This document shows, piece after piece, positions 38,697 through 47,378 of a stretch of 64,000 nt of DNA. The notes under the pieces were generated by a model that saw only the letters and a list, made by a program, of their open reading frames with translations, searched no databases and was not told where the DNA came from. The stretch lies in the NCBI RefSeq assembly GCF_000384475.1, contig NZ_ARWB01000001.1, positions 3,723,039-3,787,038 of the forward strand. Direction: 5' to 3'. Position 1 is the stretch's first letter, and the number at the start of each line of letters is the position of its first letter. This stretch comes from Methylopila sp. M107 (GTDB taxonomy: Bacteria; Pseudomonadota; Alphaproteobacteria; Rhizobiales; Methylopilaceae). The position numbers were made by a program, and so were the translations under genes.

Positions 38697-38869
38697 TTGA
38701 AGGCCACACGGACAGGGGCCATCTGCGTCCTTGAGCGAGGCGAGACCGAGCGGCTGCGTTCCCCCCGACGCAACTTCGGTCGAATGTCTCGTTTCCGCCG
38801 CCTCCTCCGATGCGGCGGAGCGCCAAGCGCGCGGACGCCCGGCCGCTCCCCCGACGGTCGGGCGTCTTT
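38697..38869 (+). ncRNA. Candidate small RNA with an anti-Shine-Dalgarno loop
   Basis: Three consecutive hairpins with no coding signature. The first (about 38744-38780) has ACCGAG paired with CTTCGGT around a C-rich loop. The second has a perfect 7-bp stem CCGCCGC (38795-38801) / GCGGCGG (38812-38818) with the loop CTCCTCCGAT, complementary to the Shine-Dalgarno sequence. The third is a 12-bp hairpin (38834-38845 / 38855-38866) followed by TTT. Rhizobial trans-acting RNAs of the anti-SD hairpin type have this layout. Ends and promoter are not defined; the assignment is inference. Confidence 0.35.
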
Positions 38870-38895
38870 GCGTCCGGGCCATGGGCTCTCCACAG

Positions 38896-38994
38896 CCGTC
38901 ATGCCCGAGCTTGTCTCGGGCATCCACGACTTGGTCGTAAAGCGCGGCGTGTCCAAAGAAAGTCGTGGATACCCGGCTTCGCCGGGCATGACGG
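38896..38994. repeat. Dispersed inverted repeat, family A (subtype 3)
   Basis: CCGTCATGCCCGAGCTTGTC at the left, GGATACCCGGCTTCGCCGGG then CATGACGG at the right, with inner ATCCACGACTT and AGTCGTGGATA. Confidence 0.92.
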
Positions 38995-39040
38995 CGCGGC
39001 GGGTGATTTCGCTTGCCGCTCCTTGCGGTTATCGAAGCCC

Positions 39041-39844
39041 ATGCCCGTCCGTCTCGCCACTTGGAACATCAACTCCGTGCGTCTGCGCATCGGGCTCGTG
39101 CGAAAGCTCGTCAACGAGCACGCGCCCGACATCCTGTGTCTGCAGGAGACAAAATGCGCGGACGACTGCTTTCCGCTCGCCGACGTCCGCAAGCTCGGCT
39201 TTCCGCATGTCGCGATCCACGGGCAGAAGGGTTATCACGGCGTCGCGACCTTCTCGCGCTACCCGTTCGTGACCACCGCCAAGGAGCGCTGGGCCGACAA
39301 GGACGACGCCCGCCACCTCGCGGTGACGCTCGCGAGCGGCCCGCTGGAGGGCGTCACCGTCCATAACTTCTACGTGCCGGCCGGCGGCGACGAGCCCGAT
39401 CCGGTCATCAACCCCAAGTTCGCGCACAAGCTCCAGTTCGTCCGCGAGCTCCACCGGTGGTCGGAGCGGATCGCCGAGACGGACAAGCGCGTCATGGTCG
39501 GCGACCTCAACATCGCGCCGCATGAGAGCGACGTCTGGAGCCACAAGCAGCTCCTGAAGATCGTCAGCCACACGCCGGTGGAGACGGAAGGGCTCGAGGC
39601 GATGCGGCTCGCCGGCCGCTGGGTCGACGCGGTTCGCGCCCACGTGCCGCATCCGGAAAAACTCTATTCGTGGTGGAGCTACCGCGCCGCCGACTGGGCG
39701 GCGTCGGACCGCGGGCGGCGGCTCGACCATGTCTGGGCGAGCGCGGACGTGGCGGCCCGCTCGACCAAGGTCGAGACGCTCAAGGAGGCGCGCGGCTGGG
39801 AGCGGCCGTCGGACCACGTGCCGGTCATTTTGACGCTGGAGTGA
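39041..39844 (+). CDS. xth: Exodeoxyribonuclease III / AP endonuclease
   Basis: Class II AP endonuclease of base-excision repair, 267 residues. The EEP-fold motifs are present: RLATWNINSVRLR, ILCLQETKCADDCF (metal Glu), the GDLNIAPHESDVW active-site D and N, RRLDHVWAS and SDHVPVILTL with the catalytic histidine. The ATG at 39041 is set by the conserved MPVRLATWNINS; in-frame codons upstream read through the family A repeat and are not part of the protein. Confidence 0.96.
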   Translation: MPVRLATWNINSVRLRIGLVRKLVNEHAPDILCLQETKCADDCFPLADVRKLGFPHVAIHGQKGYHGVATFSRYPFVTTAKERWADKDDARHLAVTLASGPLEGVTVHNFYVPAGGDEPDPVINPKFAHKLQFVRELHRWSERIAETDKRVMVGDLNIAPHESDVWSHKQLLKIVSHTPVETEGLEAMRLAGRWVDAVRAHVPHPEKLYSWWSYRAADWAASDRGRRLDHVWASADVAARSTKVETLKEARGWERPSDHVPVILTLE

Positions 39845-39880
39845 GGCGACGGCGGCACGACCGTCAACCGCAAGGCGGGG

Positions 39881-39973
39881 TCGTCCTGCCCCGGCTTGTC
39901 CGGGGCATCCAGCCCTCAGCCGCGCGACGCCTGACGACGGACCCTGGATCCCCCGGACAAGCCGGGGGTGACG
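39881..39973. repeat. Dispersed inverted repeat, family A (subtype 1)
   Basis: CCCCGGCTTGTCCGGGGCAT and GGATCCCCCGGACAAGCCGG arms. Its reverse complement aligns with the copy at 2338-2430. It lies between the converging xth and chaA genes. Confidence 0.88.
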
Positions 39974-40007
39974 AATTCTATCCTGAGCGGTCAGCGCGTT
40001 CGCCGCA

Positions 40008-41126
40008 TCACGGCGCCAGAATGAGAAAACCATATGTCGCGAACAGCACGAGGTGGATCATCCCATAGAGGATGTTGGTTCGGCCCGTACCAAAAGTCAG
40101 CAGCGCCACTGCGACCGTGACCAGCAGGATCACCGTGTCCTTCTCGTCGAGCCCGAGCTCGAGCTTCGCGCCGTAGACGATCGAGACGATCGCGACCGCC
40201 GGGATCGTCAGGCCGATGGTGGCGCAGGCGGAGCCCAATGCGAGGTTCAGGCTCTTCTGCAGCTTGTCGGCGCGGGCGGCCTTGATGGCGGCGGTGAACT
40301 CCGGCAGCAGGATCAGCAGCGCGACGACCACGCCCGCGAGCGCGGCGGGCGCGCCGGCGCGGTTCAGCGTGAACTCGACCGCGGCCGTAAAGGTCTTCGA
40401 CAGGAGGATGACGGAGGCGAGCGCGACGATCAGCAGCGCGACCGAGATCAGCGTCGCGCGGTTCGACGGCACGTGGGCCTTGTCGGCCTCCTCGTCGTCC
40501 TCGATCACCAGCGCGAAATATTCGCGGTTGCGGACGGTCTGCGTGTAGAGAAACGCCGCGTAGATCGCGAGCGTCGCGGCCGCCACATAGGCGAGCTGGT
40601 TGACCGAATAAGCCCCGCCCGGCGCGGTCGACGTGTGGTTCGGCAACACGAGCGACAGCGCCGCGAGCGGGATCAGCACGGCAAGGTAGGCGTTTGCGCC
40701 GGTCACGCGAAAACTCTGCTCGCGGTGCTTCATGGCGCCGAACACGATGCAGAGGCCCACGAGTCCGTTCACGACGATCATCACGACCGCGAAGATCGTG
40801 TCGCGCGCGAGCGTCGGGTTCGGCTTGTCGGCGAGAAGCGCCGAGGCGATCAGCGCGACCTCCATCACGGTGACCGCCATGGTGAGCACCAGCGTGCCGA
40901 ACGGCTCGCCGGTGCGGTGGGCGATCACTTCCGCGTGGTAGACCGCCGCAAACACCGCCCCGAACAGCACCGGCATCAGCGCGACCGCGACCACAATGTC
41001 TGAGGCTGCGCCCGAAAACGTCTTGCCGAGCCCCAGCGTCGTCACGACGCCATAGAAAACCACCCCCGCGAAGGGAAACAGCCATGTGGACAGGGGCGTC
41101 TTCGGTTCGGGATGCGTGGCGGCCAT
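40008..41126 (-). CDS. chaA: Calcium/proton antiporter (ChaA family)
   Basis: A 372-residue inner-membrane cation:proton exchanger with about eleven helices. The two alpha-repeats of the CaCA superfamily are seen as HAEVIAHRTGEPFGTLVLTM / AVTVMEVALIAS and as LLPEFTAAIKAARADKLQKS / LNLALGSACATIGLT, each with the conserved acidic residue. An acidic loop (VIEDDEEADKAH) lies between the halves. The start at 41126 is chosen because upstream codons lack hydrophobic or conserved character. Substrate could be Ca2+, Na+ or K+. Confidence 0.92.
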   Translation of the reverse strand: MAATHPEPKTPLSTWLFPFAGVVFYGVVTTLGLGKTFSGAASDIVVAVALMPVLFGAVFAAVYHAEVIAHRTGEPFGTLVLTMAVTVMEVALIASALLADKPNPTLARDTIFAVVMIVVNGLVGLCIVFGAMKHREQSFRVTGANAYLAVLIPLAALSLVLPNHTSTAPGGAYSVNQLAYVAAATLAIYAAFLYTQTVRNREYFALVIEDDEEADKAHVPSNRATLISVALLIVALASVILLSKTFTAAVEFTLNRAGAPAALAGVVVALLILLPEFTAAIKAARADKLQKSLNLALGSACATIGLTIPAVAIVSIVYGAKLELGLDEKDTVILLVTVAVALLTFGTGRTNILYGMIHLVLFATYGFLILAP

Positions 41127-41282
41127 GTCTCGACTCTGCCGCGCGCGGGCTCGATGGACGACGCGGGCTCGGATAGTTTTGCGGGGCGGGGCAGGATGGA
41201 CTATCGAATGATGACTATTTAGTCCGCAGGCCGGCCGCGTCCAGCGCGGCGCCGGCTGTCCTTGGGTGAGTCTCAAGTCCTT

Positions 41283-41948
41283 ATGACGGCGATTTCAGAC
41301 AGCCTCGCACGGCATCGGCTGCCGTCGAGCGAGACTCTGGCGGCGGCGCCGCGACCCGACCACCTGCTGGTGGCCGAAATGGTTCAGCCGGGCTCGCGCG
41401 TGCTCGACGTCGGCTGCGGCGACGGCGCGCTGCTGCGCCTGCTGATCGAGCGGCGCGGCGTCGACGGGCGCGGCATCGAGCTGTCGCAGTCCGGCGTCAA
41501 CGCCTCCGTGGCGCATGGCCTCTCGGTCGTGCAGGGCGACGCCGACACCGACCTCATGCACTATCCGGACGACGCCTTCGACTACGTCATCCTGTCCCAG
41601 ACGCTGCAGGCGACGCGCCAGCCGCGCAAGGTCATCGAGGACCTCTTGCGCATCGGCCACCACGCGGTCGTGTCGTTCCCGAATTTCGGCCATTGGCGCA
41701 CCCGGCTGCAGTTCTTCGCTGAAGGGCGGATGCCGACGAATTCGAACCTGCCGGATCCCTGGTACGAGACGCCGAACATCCATCTCTGCACGATCCGCGA
41801 CTTCGTCGACCTCGTCGGCGTGCTGGGCGCCCGGATGGAGCGCGCGGTCGCGCTCGACCCGACCGGCCGGCCGGTGCGCGTCAACGCGCCGTGGTGGTTC
41901 TGGAACCTGTTCGGCGCGCAAGGCGTGTTCCTGCTCAGCCGGGAGTGA
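41283..41948 (+). CDS. metW: Methionine biosynthesis protein MetW
   Basis: SAM-dependent methyltransferase-like protein of 221 residues that partners MetX (homoserine O-acyltransferase) in many proteobacteria. Motifs: VLDVGCGDGALLRLL, GRGIELSQSGVNASVAHGLS, VQGDADTDL, FDYVILSQTLQATRQP and VSFPNFGHWRTRLQFF. In most relatives metX lies directly upstream; here the divergent neighbour is chaA, so metX must be elsewhere. Its last 14 bases overlap the convergent asparagine-synthase-like gene. Confidence 0.93.
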   Translation: MTAISDSLARHRLPSSETLAAAPRPDHLLVAEMVQPGSRVLDVGCGDGALLRLLIERRGVDGRGIELSQSGVNASVAHGLSVVQGDADTDLMHYPDDAFDYVILSQTLQATRQPRKVIEDLLRIGHHAVVSFPNFGHWRTRLQFFAEGRMPTNSNLPDPWYETPNIHLCTIRDFVDLVGVLGARMERAVALDPTGRPVRVNAPWWFWNLFGAQGVFLLSRE

Positions 41949-43344
41949 CGAGGAGCGGCGCAAAGGTTTTCGGATTGATCGGCACGTCCGACAGTTCCGG
42001 CAGCAGTCTTTTGATGAGCCGGAGCTGGATCGCGCCCTTTCGCCTCTTCGCCTGCTCCACGGACAGCATGGCGTCGAATATCGACCGCGAGTTGAACGGG
42101 ATGAAGGTGTCCATCGCCTGATCCCGGTTCATGATGGCCTGCGAGTGCCAGGCCGGCATGCGGTGCTCCCAGTAGAGCAGGTCGCCGGCCTCGACGAACT
42201 TCGTAGCCGGCCAGAAACAGGTCTTTTCGAGATAGTCGCCGAACGCGACGCGCGCCCGGTCTTCGTAGAGCGCCAGTTTCTCGTCGCTTAGTTTCGCCTG
42301 GTGGCGGACCAATGTTCTCATATAGACGCCCGTCACGTCTTCGAGGGTCTCGATAGCGCCGTGGCCGGCGTAGAACGTCCTGCCGATCTCCAAGAGGTTC
42401 GAGGAAAGAAAGACCTGCCAGGGGCGCCCGCGCCCGATCATCTCGGCCGTGAAGCGCCTGAAGGCCATGTGATACGCGCTGTGCCTGAACTGAGAGTCCA
42501 GGGCGGACGCATCGACGTCATTGACGTCGATGACGTCATGGGGGGTGCTCGTCCTGCGCGCGATGAGGCGTGCGACGTCGCTGTCGACCGCGCTTGATGC
42601 GTCTTCCAGAAACGTGAGCGTTCCGAGGCGCACATTCGCGTATCGCGCGACCGCGAGGGCGCATCGGCTGTCGAGACCCGCGGTGAGCCCCAGCACGATG
42701 GTCCTGCCGTATTTGAGGAAGTTGCGGAGCGCGGTCGAGGCTCTGTGCAGGACGTGGTCCGCCGCCTCCCGGACGGCCATCGGCCGAAGAGCCTCCAGCG
42801 GGTAGAACCGCCGCAAGGCTCCGGTCTGGACGTCCAGCACGAGGTTCGGGGTCAACAGATGCGTCCCGGCCCATGGCGTGGCGTCGCCCGGATAGCCGCG
42901 CGCGGTCGGATAGGTGAACGTCCGATGCGTCGCCGCTCGGTTGTCCTGCACGAGACGGGCGTGCGATGCGACGACGCCCTCGTCGCCGGCATAGGCGATG
43001 GACCGGACGCAGGCTGCGTCTCCGACCGCATGGATGCGGCCGCCGGCGCGGTAGATGACGACGTACCGCCCGCAAAGGTCCGCCAGCCGCGAGAAAAGCA
43101 GGGTTTCGCTCGTCGCCAGCGCGTCGGCGAGCCAGCGGCTGGAGTTCTCGGGCGCTGCGTCCGCGTCGGTCCGGACGCACGTCCCGACGACAGCGACCGC
43201 CACGCCGCCCGCCGCGGCTTCGGAGAAGCCGGCCGCCGGGTCGAAGCGCAGGCGCGGAAACAGCGACGACCCGACATAGCCGTCCGGGACGCACTTCGGT
43301 TCGTCGAGCGTGAGGATGAAGCCGAGAGGATACCGCGCCAGCAA
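41935..43344 (-). CDS. Asparagine-synthase-like protein lacking the glutaminase cysteine
   Basis: A 469-residue protein. The C-terminal ATP-pyrophosphatase domain shows a variant PP-loop (LGLTAGLDSRCALAVARY instead of SGG-LDS), then LARRTSTPHDVIDV, and YWEHRMPAWHSQAIMNRD. The N-terminal part keeps only the second half of a class II amidotransferase fold (LCGRYVVIYRAGGRIHAVGD, ASHARLVQ) and has no Cys2. TTG at 43344 has GGAG 5 bases upstream, and an in-frame stop lies shortly before, so the missing cysteine is not a start-site error. It probably activates a carboxylate with ATP; the nitrogen donor and substrate are unknown. Confidence 0.8.
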   Translation of the reverse strand: MLARYPLGFILTLDEPKCVPDGYVGSSLFPRLRFDPAAGFSEAAAGGVAVAVVGTCVRTDADAAPENSSRWLADALATSETLLFSRLADLCGRYVVIYRAGGRIHAVGDAACVRSIAYAGDEGVVASHARLVQDNRAATHRTFTYPTARGYPGDATPWAGTHLLTPNLVLDVQTGALRRFYPLEALRPMAVREAADHVLHRASTALRNFLKYGRTIVLGLTAGLDSRCALAVARYANVRLGTLTFLEDASSAVDSDVARLIARRTSTPHDVIDVNDVDASALDSQFRHSAYHMAFRRFTAEMIGRGRPWQVFLSSNLLEIGRTFYAGHGAIETLEDVTGVYMRTLVRHQAKLSDEKLALYEDRARVAFGDYLEKTCFWPATKFVEAGDLLYWEHRMPAWHSQAIMNRDQAMDTFIPFNSRSIFDAMLSVEQAKRRKGAIQLRLIKRLLPELSDVPINPKTFAPLLVTPG

Positions 43345-43445
43345 GACCGCTCCGACCGGGCGTCACGCCCGCAATCGCCACGCGCCTCCGTTCCGCGCCA
43401 AAAGCCGAACGACGCACGAATCGCGCCGGCTGCACCGGCCCAGCG

Positions 43446-43799
43446 TCATATACACAGGCTGAGCAAAACCAGCAGCCCCGCGCCGCCCTGCGCCATGGTG
43501 ATGATCCAGCTTGCGGTCGGCCCGGCGACGACGCCCGCGACGACCATGAACGCCCCGAGATAGTACGCCATCGGCGCGCCGTTCGCCGCCCCGTAGAAGG
43601 CGGCCCAGATGAGGCCGAGCGCGATCAGCAGATTGTAGATCGCGAAATTCTTGCCGAGCCCGACAGTCGCGCGCGCAACCTCCGGCGGCAATTTGGCGAG
43701 CGGCGCGACCTTCTCGACCCATCGGAAGGTTTCCGCGAACGCGAAGCCGAGTTGGATGACGGCCGCCGCGAGGACGACCCAGAATGCGATGCCGGACAT
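43446..43799 (-). CDS. DUF1304-like membrane protein
   Basis: A 117-residue protein with four membrane helices. The pattern NFAIYNLLIALGLIWAAFYG followed by YYLGAFMVVAGVVAGPT resembles the NQGLYNGFLA...AG..G core of DUF1304, whose function is unknown. ATG at 43799 is chosen because it gives the family length; an upstream ATG would add 13 residues. Confidence 0.78.
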   Translation of the reverse strand: MSGIAFWVVLAAAVIQLGFAFAETFRWVEKVAPLAKLPPEVARATVGLGKNFAIYNLLIALGLIWAAFYGAANGAPMAYYLGAFMVVAGVVAGPTASWIITMAQGGAGLLVLLSLCI

Positions 43800-43886
43800 A
43801 TTCGCCCCCGGTGAGTTGAGCGCATAGGTTGCGGCCAAATCCGGGCACGCGCAAACGCCCCGGCGCTTGAGTCGACGCGAAGCGCG

Positions 43887-44636
43887 TCAGGTCTGCGGGG
43901 CCGGAACGCCGACGGTCGCGGGCCGGAGGGTCGGGGCCGTCGCGAGGCGGCGTTTCGGACGCGCCGGGATGGCGCGCATCGCCTGCTTGGACGCCTCGAC
44001 GACATGGACGCCCGCGAACGGCCCCCAGAGCTTCGCGCCGATCCGCTCGAACGCGAAGGCCGAGCGCAGCATGACGACGCGCTCCATCGGCGGCATGAAC
44101 AGCGCGTCGTCCCAGCCTTCGGGCGCGAACAGCGCCTCGCGCAGCAGTTCCGTCAGCTGGCTGCGGCTGTAGGGGCGCCCGTGGCCGAACGGCGTCGTGT
44201 CGAGCTGCGCCCAGGGGCCGCGCCGGTTCGGCACGATCGCGATCAGCCGCCCGCCGGGGGCGAGGCAGCGCCAGGACTCGCGCAGCAGTTCGGCGGCGTT
44301 CTCCGACGTCTCCAGCCCGTGCGCCACGACGATCCGATCGACGGCGGCGTCCGGCAGCGGCCACATGCCGTCGTCGATGAGCGCCGAGACGTTCGGGCGC
44401 TCATGCGGCCAGGCCGCGACGCCCATCTGGGCGGGCGACAGCGCGAGCAGCCGCTCCGCCTCGTCGCGGAACAGGCCGAGATAGGGCGTCGCATAGCCGA
44501 CGCCCGCGACCCGCAATCCGCGCACGTCCGGCCAGCGCGCCCTAAGCTTCGCCCGCAGGATGCGGCGCGCGAGCTCGCCAAGCGGCCGGGCGTAGAAATC
44601 GCGGAGGTCGACGACGTCGAGAGCCATTGCGCTCAT
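43887..44636 (-). CDS. Class I SAM-dependent methyltransferase
   Basis: A 249-residue protein of the type 11 methyltransferase group. The SAM site is less glycine-rich than usual (RVAGVGYATPYLGLF), but VDRIVVAHGLE, ESWRCLAPGGRLIAIVPNRR and GRPYSRSQLTELLREA fit the family. In many rhizobia a protein of this type lies next to gloB; here three kilobases with an ATPase and an HPP-CBS gene separate them. Substrate unknown. Confidence 0.88.
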   Translation of the reverse strand: MSAMALDVVDLRDFYARPLGELARRILRAKLRARWPDVRGLRVAGVGYATPYLGLFRDEAERLLALSPAQMGVAAWPHERPNVSALIDDGMWPLPDAAVDRIVVAHGLETSENAAELLRESWRCLAPGGRLIAIVPNRRGPWAQLDTTPFGHGRPYSRSQLTELLREALFAPEGWDDALFMPPMERVVMLRSAFAFERIGAKLWGPFAGVHVVEASKQAMRAIPARPKRRLATAPTLRPATVGVPAPQT

Positions 44637-44730
44637 TTAGCCGCACGGCGAGGCGCTTGCGAGATCACGAGCGCGCGATCTTTTTTCGCCTCCCCTCGCG
44701 GGGACAGGGGTTTGAGGCGTTGCGCCGCGT

Positions 44731-45879
44731 TCACCGCTTCGGCCACTCCCACTTCGGCGGGTCGTCGTCCGTGATGGTCTCGCCGAACGACTTTTCGAGG
44801 CCGATCCGTCGCGCGCCGGCGCCCTCAAGCGCCTCGACGAGCGCCGCGGCGTGCGAGACGACGACGACCTGCGACCGCTCGCTCGCCAGCGCGATCAGCC
44901 GGCCGAGCGGACCGAGCAGGTCCGGGTGGAGGCTGGTCTCGGGCTCGTTCAGCACCATCAGGGCGGGCGGTCGCGGCGACATCAGCGCCGCGATCAGCAG
45001 CAGATAGCGCAGCGTGCCGTCGGAAAGCTCCGCCGTCCGCAACGGCCGCAGCAGGCCGTGCTGGCGCATCTCGAGCTCGAACCAGCCGTCGTTCGAGACG
45101 ACGCCGACGGTCGAACCCGGAAACGCGTCCTCGATCGCGGCGGAGAGGCCCTCGACGTCGCCGATCTCGTGGATGGTCCTCAGCGCCGCCGGAAGGTTGC
45201 CGCCGTCGCCGTCCAGCACCGGCGTGTAGGTGCCGATCTGCGGCCGGCGCGCGGGCGCGTCGCGGTCGGTGCGGAGCTGGTCGTAAAACCGCCAGTCGCG
45301 CATTTTTTCACGCACGGCGAGCAGTTCGATCCCGTCCTGCGGGTCCGCGCAATGCGTCATCATGCTGTCGAAGGTCGCGAGTTGCGTAGAGGCCTGTCGC
45401 CACTGGCCGGCGTCGTCGCGAATGCGCACGCCCGGCCCGCGCCGCTCGGCGAAGACGTTGGAGCGGCCGAGCCATTCGCCGGTCCAGAGGGCTTCGACCT
45501 TGATCTGGGGGTCGAGGCTGAACATGCCCGCAAGCGTCGCCGGAAAGCCGAGGTCGATCGCGTAGCCGTAGTCCTCGCCCGCGAAGCCGAGCTTGAGCGC
45601 GACCGACTTGTCCCGGACGACGCCCGTCACCGGAACCTCGCCGCGCTTCATGGCCAGCGAAAAGCGTTCGGGGCCCGCCCAGAGCGTCGACTGGATGCCG
45701 CCCTCGTTCGCGAGCGACTGCACCACACGCCCCTGCGCGACGTCCGCGAGGAGCCGGAGCGCGCGGTAGAGGCTCGATTTCCCAGAACCGTTCGCGCCGG
45801 TCACGACGGTGAGCCGCCCGAGCGTCAGGCGAAGGTCGCGCAGCGAGCGATAGCCGGAAACGGCAAGGCGGGTGATCAT
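44731..45879 (-). CDS. Predicted ATPase (AAA_21 / COG4637-like)
   Basis: A 382-residue P-loop ATPase of the SMC/ABC-like type: SGYRSLRDLRLTLGRLTVVT then Walker A GANGSGKSS (residues 29-37), an ABC-signature-like ELSDGTLRYLLLIAAL, and the Walker B region LMVLNEPETSLHP, followed by VVVVSHAAALVEAL. The Walker B aspartate is asparagine; I recall this NEPETSLHP form as usual for this subgroup, so it may not mean loss of activity. No TOPRIM or nuclease partner is next to it, so a defence system is not supported. Confidence 0.85.
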   Translation of the reverse strand: MITRLAVSGYRSLRDLRLTLGRLTVVTGANGSGKSSLYRALRLLADVAQGRVVQSLANEGGIQSTLWAGPERFSLAMKRGEVPVTGVVRDKSVALKLGFAGEDYGYAIDLGFPATLAGMFSLDPQIKVEALWTGEWLGRSNVFAERRGPGVRIRDDAGQWRQASTQLATFDSMMTHCADPQDGIELLAVREKMRDWRFYDQLRTDRDAPARRPQIGTYTPVLDGDGGNLPAALRTIHEIGDVEGLSAAIEDAFPGSTVGVVSNDGWFELEMRQHGLLRPLRTAELSDGTLRYLLLIAALMSPRPPALMVLNEPETSLHPDLLGPLGRLIALASERSQVVVVSHAAALVEALEGAGARRIGLEKSFGETITDDDPPKWEWPKR

Positions 45880-46223
45880 GCGGGCTATCGGCTCGACCGG
45901 GAATGCGCGGAGATTGTCTTTCGTTCGCTTGGCCGGAGCGTCTTTCGAGGTCGGCGGTCAAGTCAAGGACAGCGCGAAGCGTCGCCGGCTCCCCCGGGGT
46001 CTGCGGCGATCCTCGAGTTGGCCGCTGGCTTCGAAAGCAATGGCGGGCATGCGAAGAAAGCCGGGGTGACGGCGGCGCCTCATCGCGTGCATCTCTCGGG
46101 AAAGCGCCCGCCGCCGTCGCGGACGGCAAGCGCCCGCCATTCGATCGGATTGCGTCGGGCGCGATCGTCTGCGACGGGTTTCGCCTCCGCGCGTTTCCTG
46201 GCGCACCCGATCTCCCGGATTTC
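45880..46223. other. Divergent intergenic region, AAA ATPase / HPP-CBS gene
   Basis: 344 bases between two divergent genes. It is GC-rich and contains several long but unconvincing open frames and small hairpins. I see no repeat family member, terminator or clear promoter motif in it. Confidence 0.45.
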
Positions 46224-47378
46224 ATGAAGGCGCTCATCGCCGGCCTGCTCCCCGACCTGCCTCCGATGGCGCTGCGCGAGCGGGCGCGCGCGGCCTGCGG
46301 CGCGCTGCTCGGCATTTTGCTCACCGGCCTGATCTGCCGCGCGGCGCTGCCCGCCGGCGCCCCGCTGCCCGCGCTGATCGCGCCCATGGGCGCGTCGGCC
46401 GTGCTGCTGTTCGCGGTCCCGGCGAGCCCGCTTGCGCAGCCCTGGTCGATCCTCGGCGGCAATCTGGTCTCGGCGCTGGTCGGCGTGACCGCCGCTGCGC
46501 TGGTCCGCGATCCGATGGTCGCCGCGGCGCTCGCGATCGGCGGCGCGATCGCCTTGATGGCGAGCCTGCGCTGCATCCATCCGCCGAGCGGCGCGATCGC
46601 GCTCACCGCGGTGCTGGGCGGGCAGGGGATCGTCGATCTCGGCTATGCTTACGTCGCCTGGCCGGTCGCCGCGAACTCGGTCGCGCTGCTGGCGCTCGCC
46701 GTCGCCTACAACAACGTTACGGGCCGCGCCTATCCGCATCGGCCGAAGCCGATCGCCGGCGCGGGCGACGCGCGGGCCGGAACCGGCTCGCTCGTCGCGC
46801 AGGACATCGACGCGGCGATCGACCAGTTCGGCGAGATGCTGGACATTGACCGACAGGATCTGCGTGCGATCCTGCGGCAAGCGGAAATCATCGGTTTCCG
46901 GCGGCGGTCCGGCCAGACGCGCTGCGCCGACGTCATGACGCGCGACGTGATCGGGATCGCGCCCTCCGCGCCTCTCGCGGACGCGTTCGACCTGCTGCGC
47001 GCCCATCACGTGAAGGCGCTGCCCGTCACCGACGAGAAGGCGCGGGTCGTCGGCATCGTCACGCAGACCGACCTGCTCGACAAGACGGCGTGGGGCGACG
47101 ACGGCCCCCGGCTCGGCCTGTCGCGGCGGCTCCGCCTCACCATCGCGCGCGGCCGCGCGCCCGCCGCGACAGTCGAGGACATCATGACGGCGCCGGTGCG
47201 CACCGCGACGCCCGACCAGCTGATCGCCGGCATCGTGCCCCTGATGACGACCGCGGGCCTCCACCACCTTCCCGTCGTCGAGCCGGACGGCCGGCTCGCC
47301 GGCATGATCGCGCAATCGGACTTGATCCTCGCGATTCTGACCGAAAGCCGCGACCGCGACATGCGACTCGCCGACTGA
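46224..47378 (+). CDS. HPP-family membrane protein with two CBS domains
   Basis: A 384-residue protein. The N-terminal HPP domain has four or five membrane segments and the signature SLRCIHPPSGAIALTAVLGG; proteins with this domain have been linked to nitrite or ion transport. A CBS pair follows: VMTRDVIGIAPSAPLADAFD to VVGIVTQTDLL and IMTAPVRTATPDQL to LAGMIAQSDLILAI; CBS pairs usually bind adenine nucleotides and regulate. Start at 46224 chosen because the protein then begins at the domain. Confidence 0.9.
   Translation: MKALIAGLLPDLPPMALRERARAACGALLGILLTGLICRAALPAGAPLPALIAPMGASAVLLFAVPASPLAQPWSILGGNLVSALVGVTAAALVRDPMVAAALAIGGAIALMASLRCIHPPSGAIALTAVLGGQGIVDLGYAYVAWPVAANSVALLALAVAYNNVTGRAYPHRPKPIAGAGDARAGTGSLVAQDIDAAIDQFGEMLDIDRQDLRAILRQAEIIGFRRRSGQTRCADVMTRDVIGIAPSAPLADAFDLLRAHHVKALPVTDEKARVVGIVTQTDLLDKTAWGDDGPRLGLSRRLRLTIARGRAPAATVEDIMTAPVRTATPDQLIAGIVPLMTTAGLHHLPVVEPDGRLAGMIAQSDLILAILTESRDRDMRLAD

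Larger units (their letters stand above)
38640..39040 (+). other. lolA-xth intergenic region
   Basis: 401 bases. It contains a weak terminator-like hairpin after lolA (GACCG / CGGTC at 38655-38669, then ATTTTTT), a structured segment proposed as a small RNA (38697-38869), and a family A repeat (38896-38994). Confidence 0.55.

Noticed and set aside
38810-39040. 77-codon N-terminal extension of xth
   Set aside because: The extra codons read through a family A repeat and precede the universally conserved start of exonuclease III.
41127-41282. SAM-II riboswitch upstream of metW
   Set aside because: Looked for because alphaproteobacterial methionine genes often have one; no matching conserved stem-pseudoknot pattern was seen.
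44731-45879. AAA ATPase considered as part of an anti-phage system (OLD/Gabija-like)
   Set aside because: No TOPRIM domain, no partner helicase or nuclease, and neighbours are housekeeping or transport genes.
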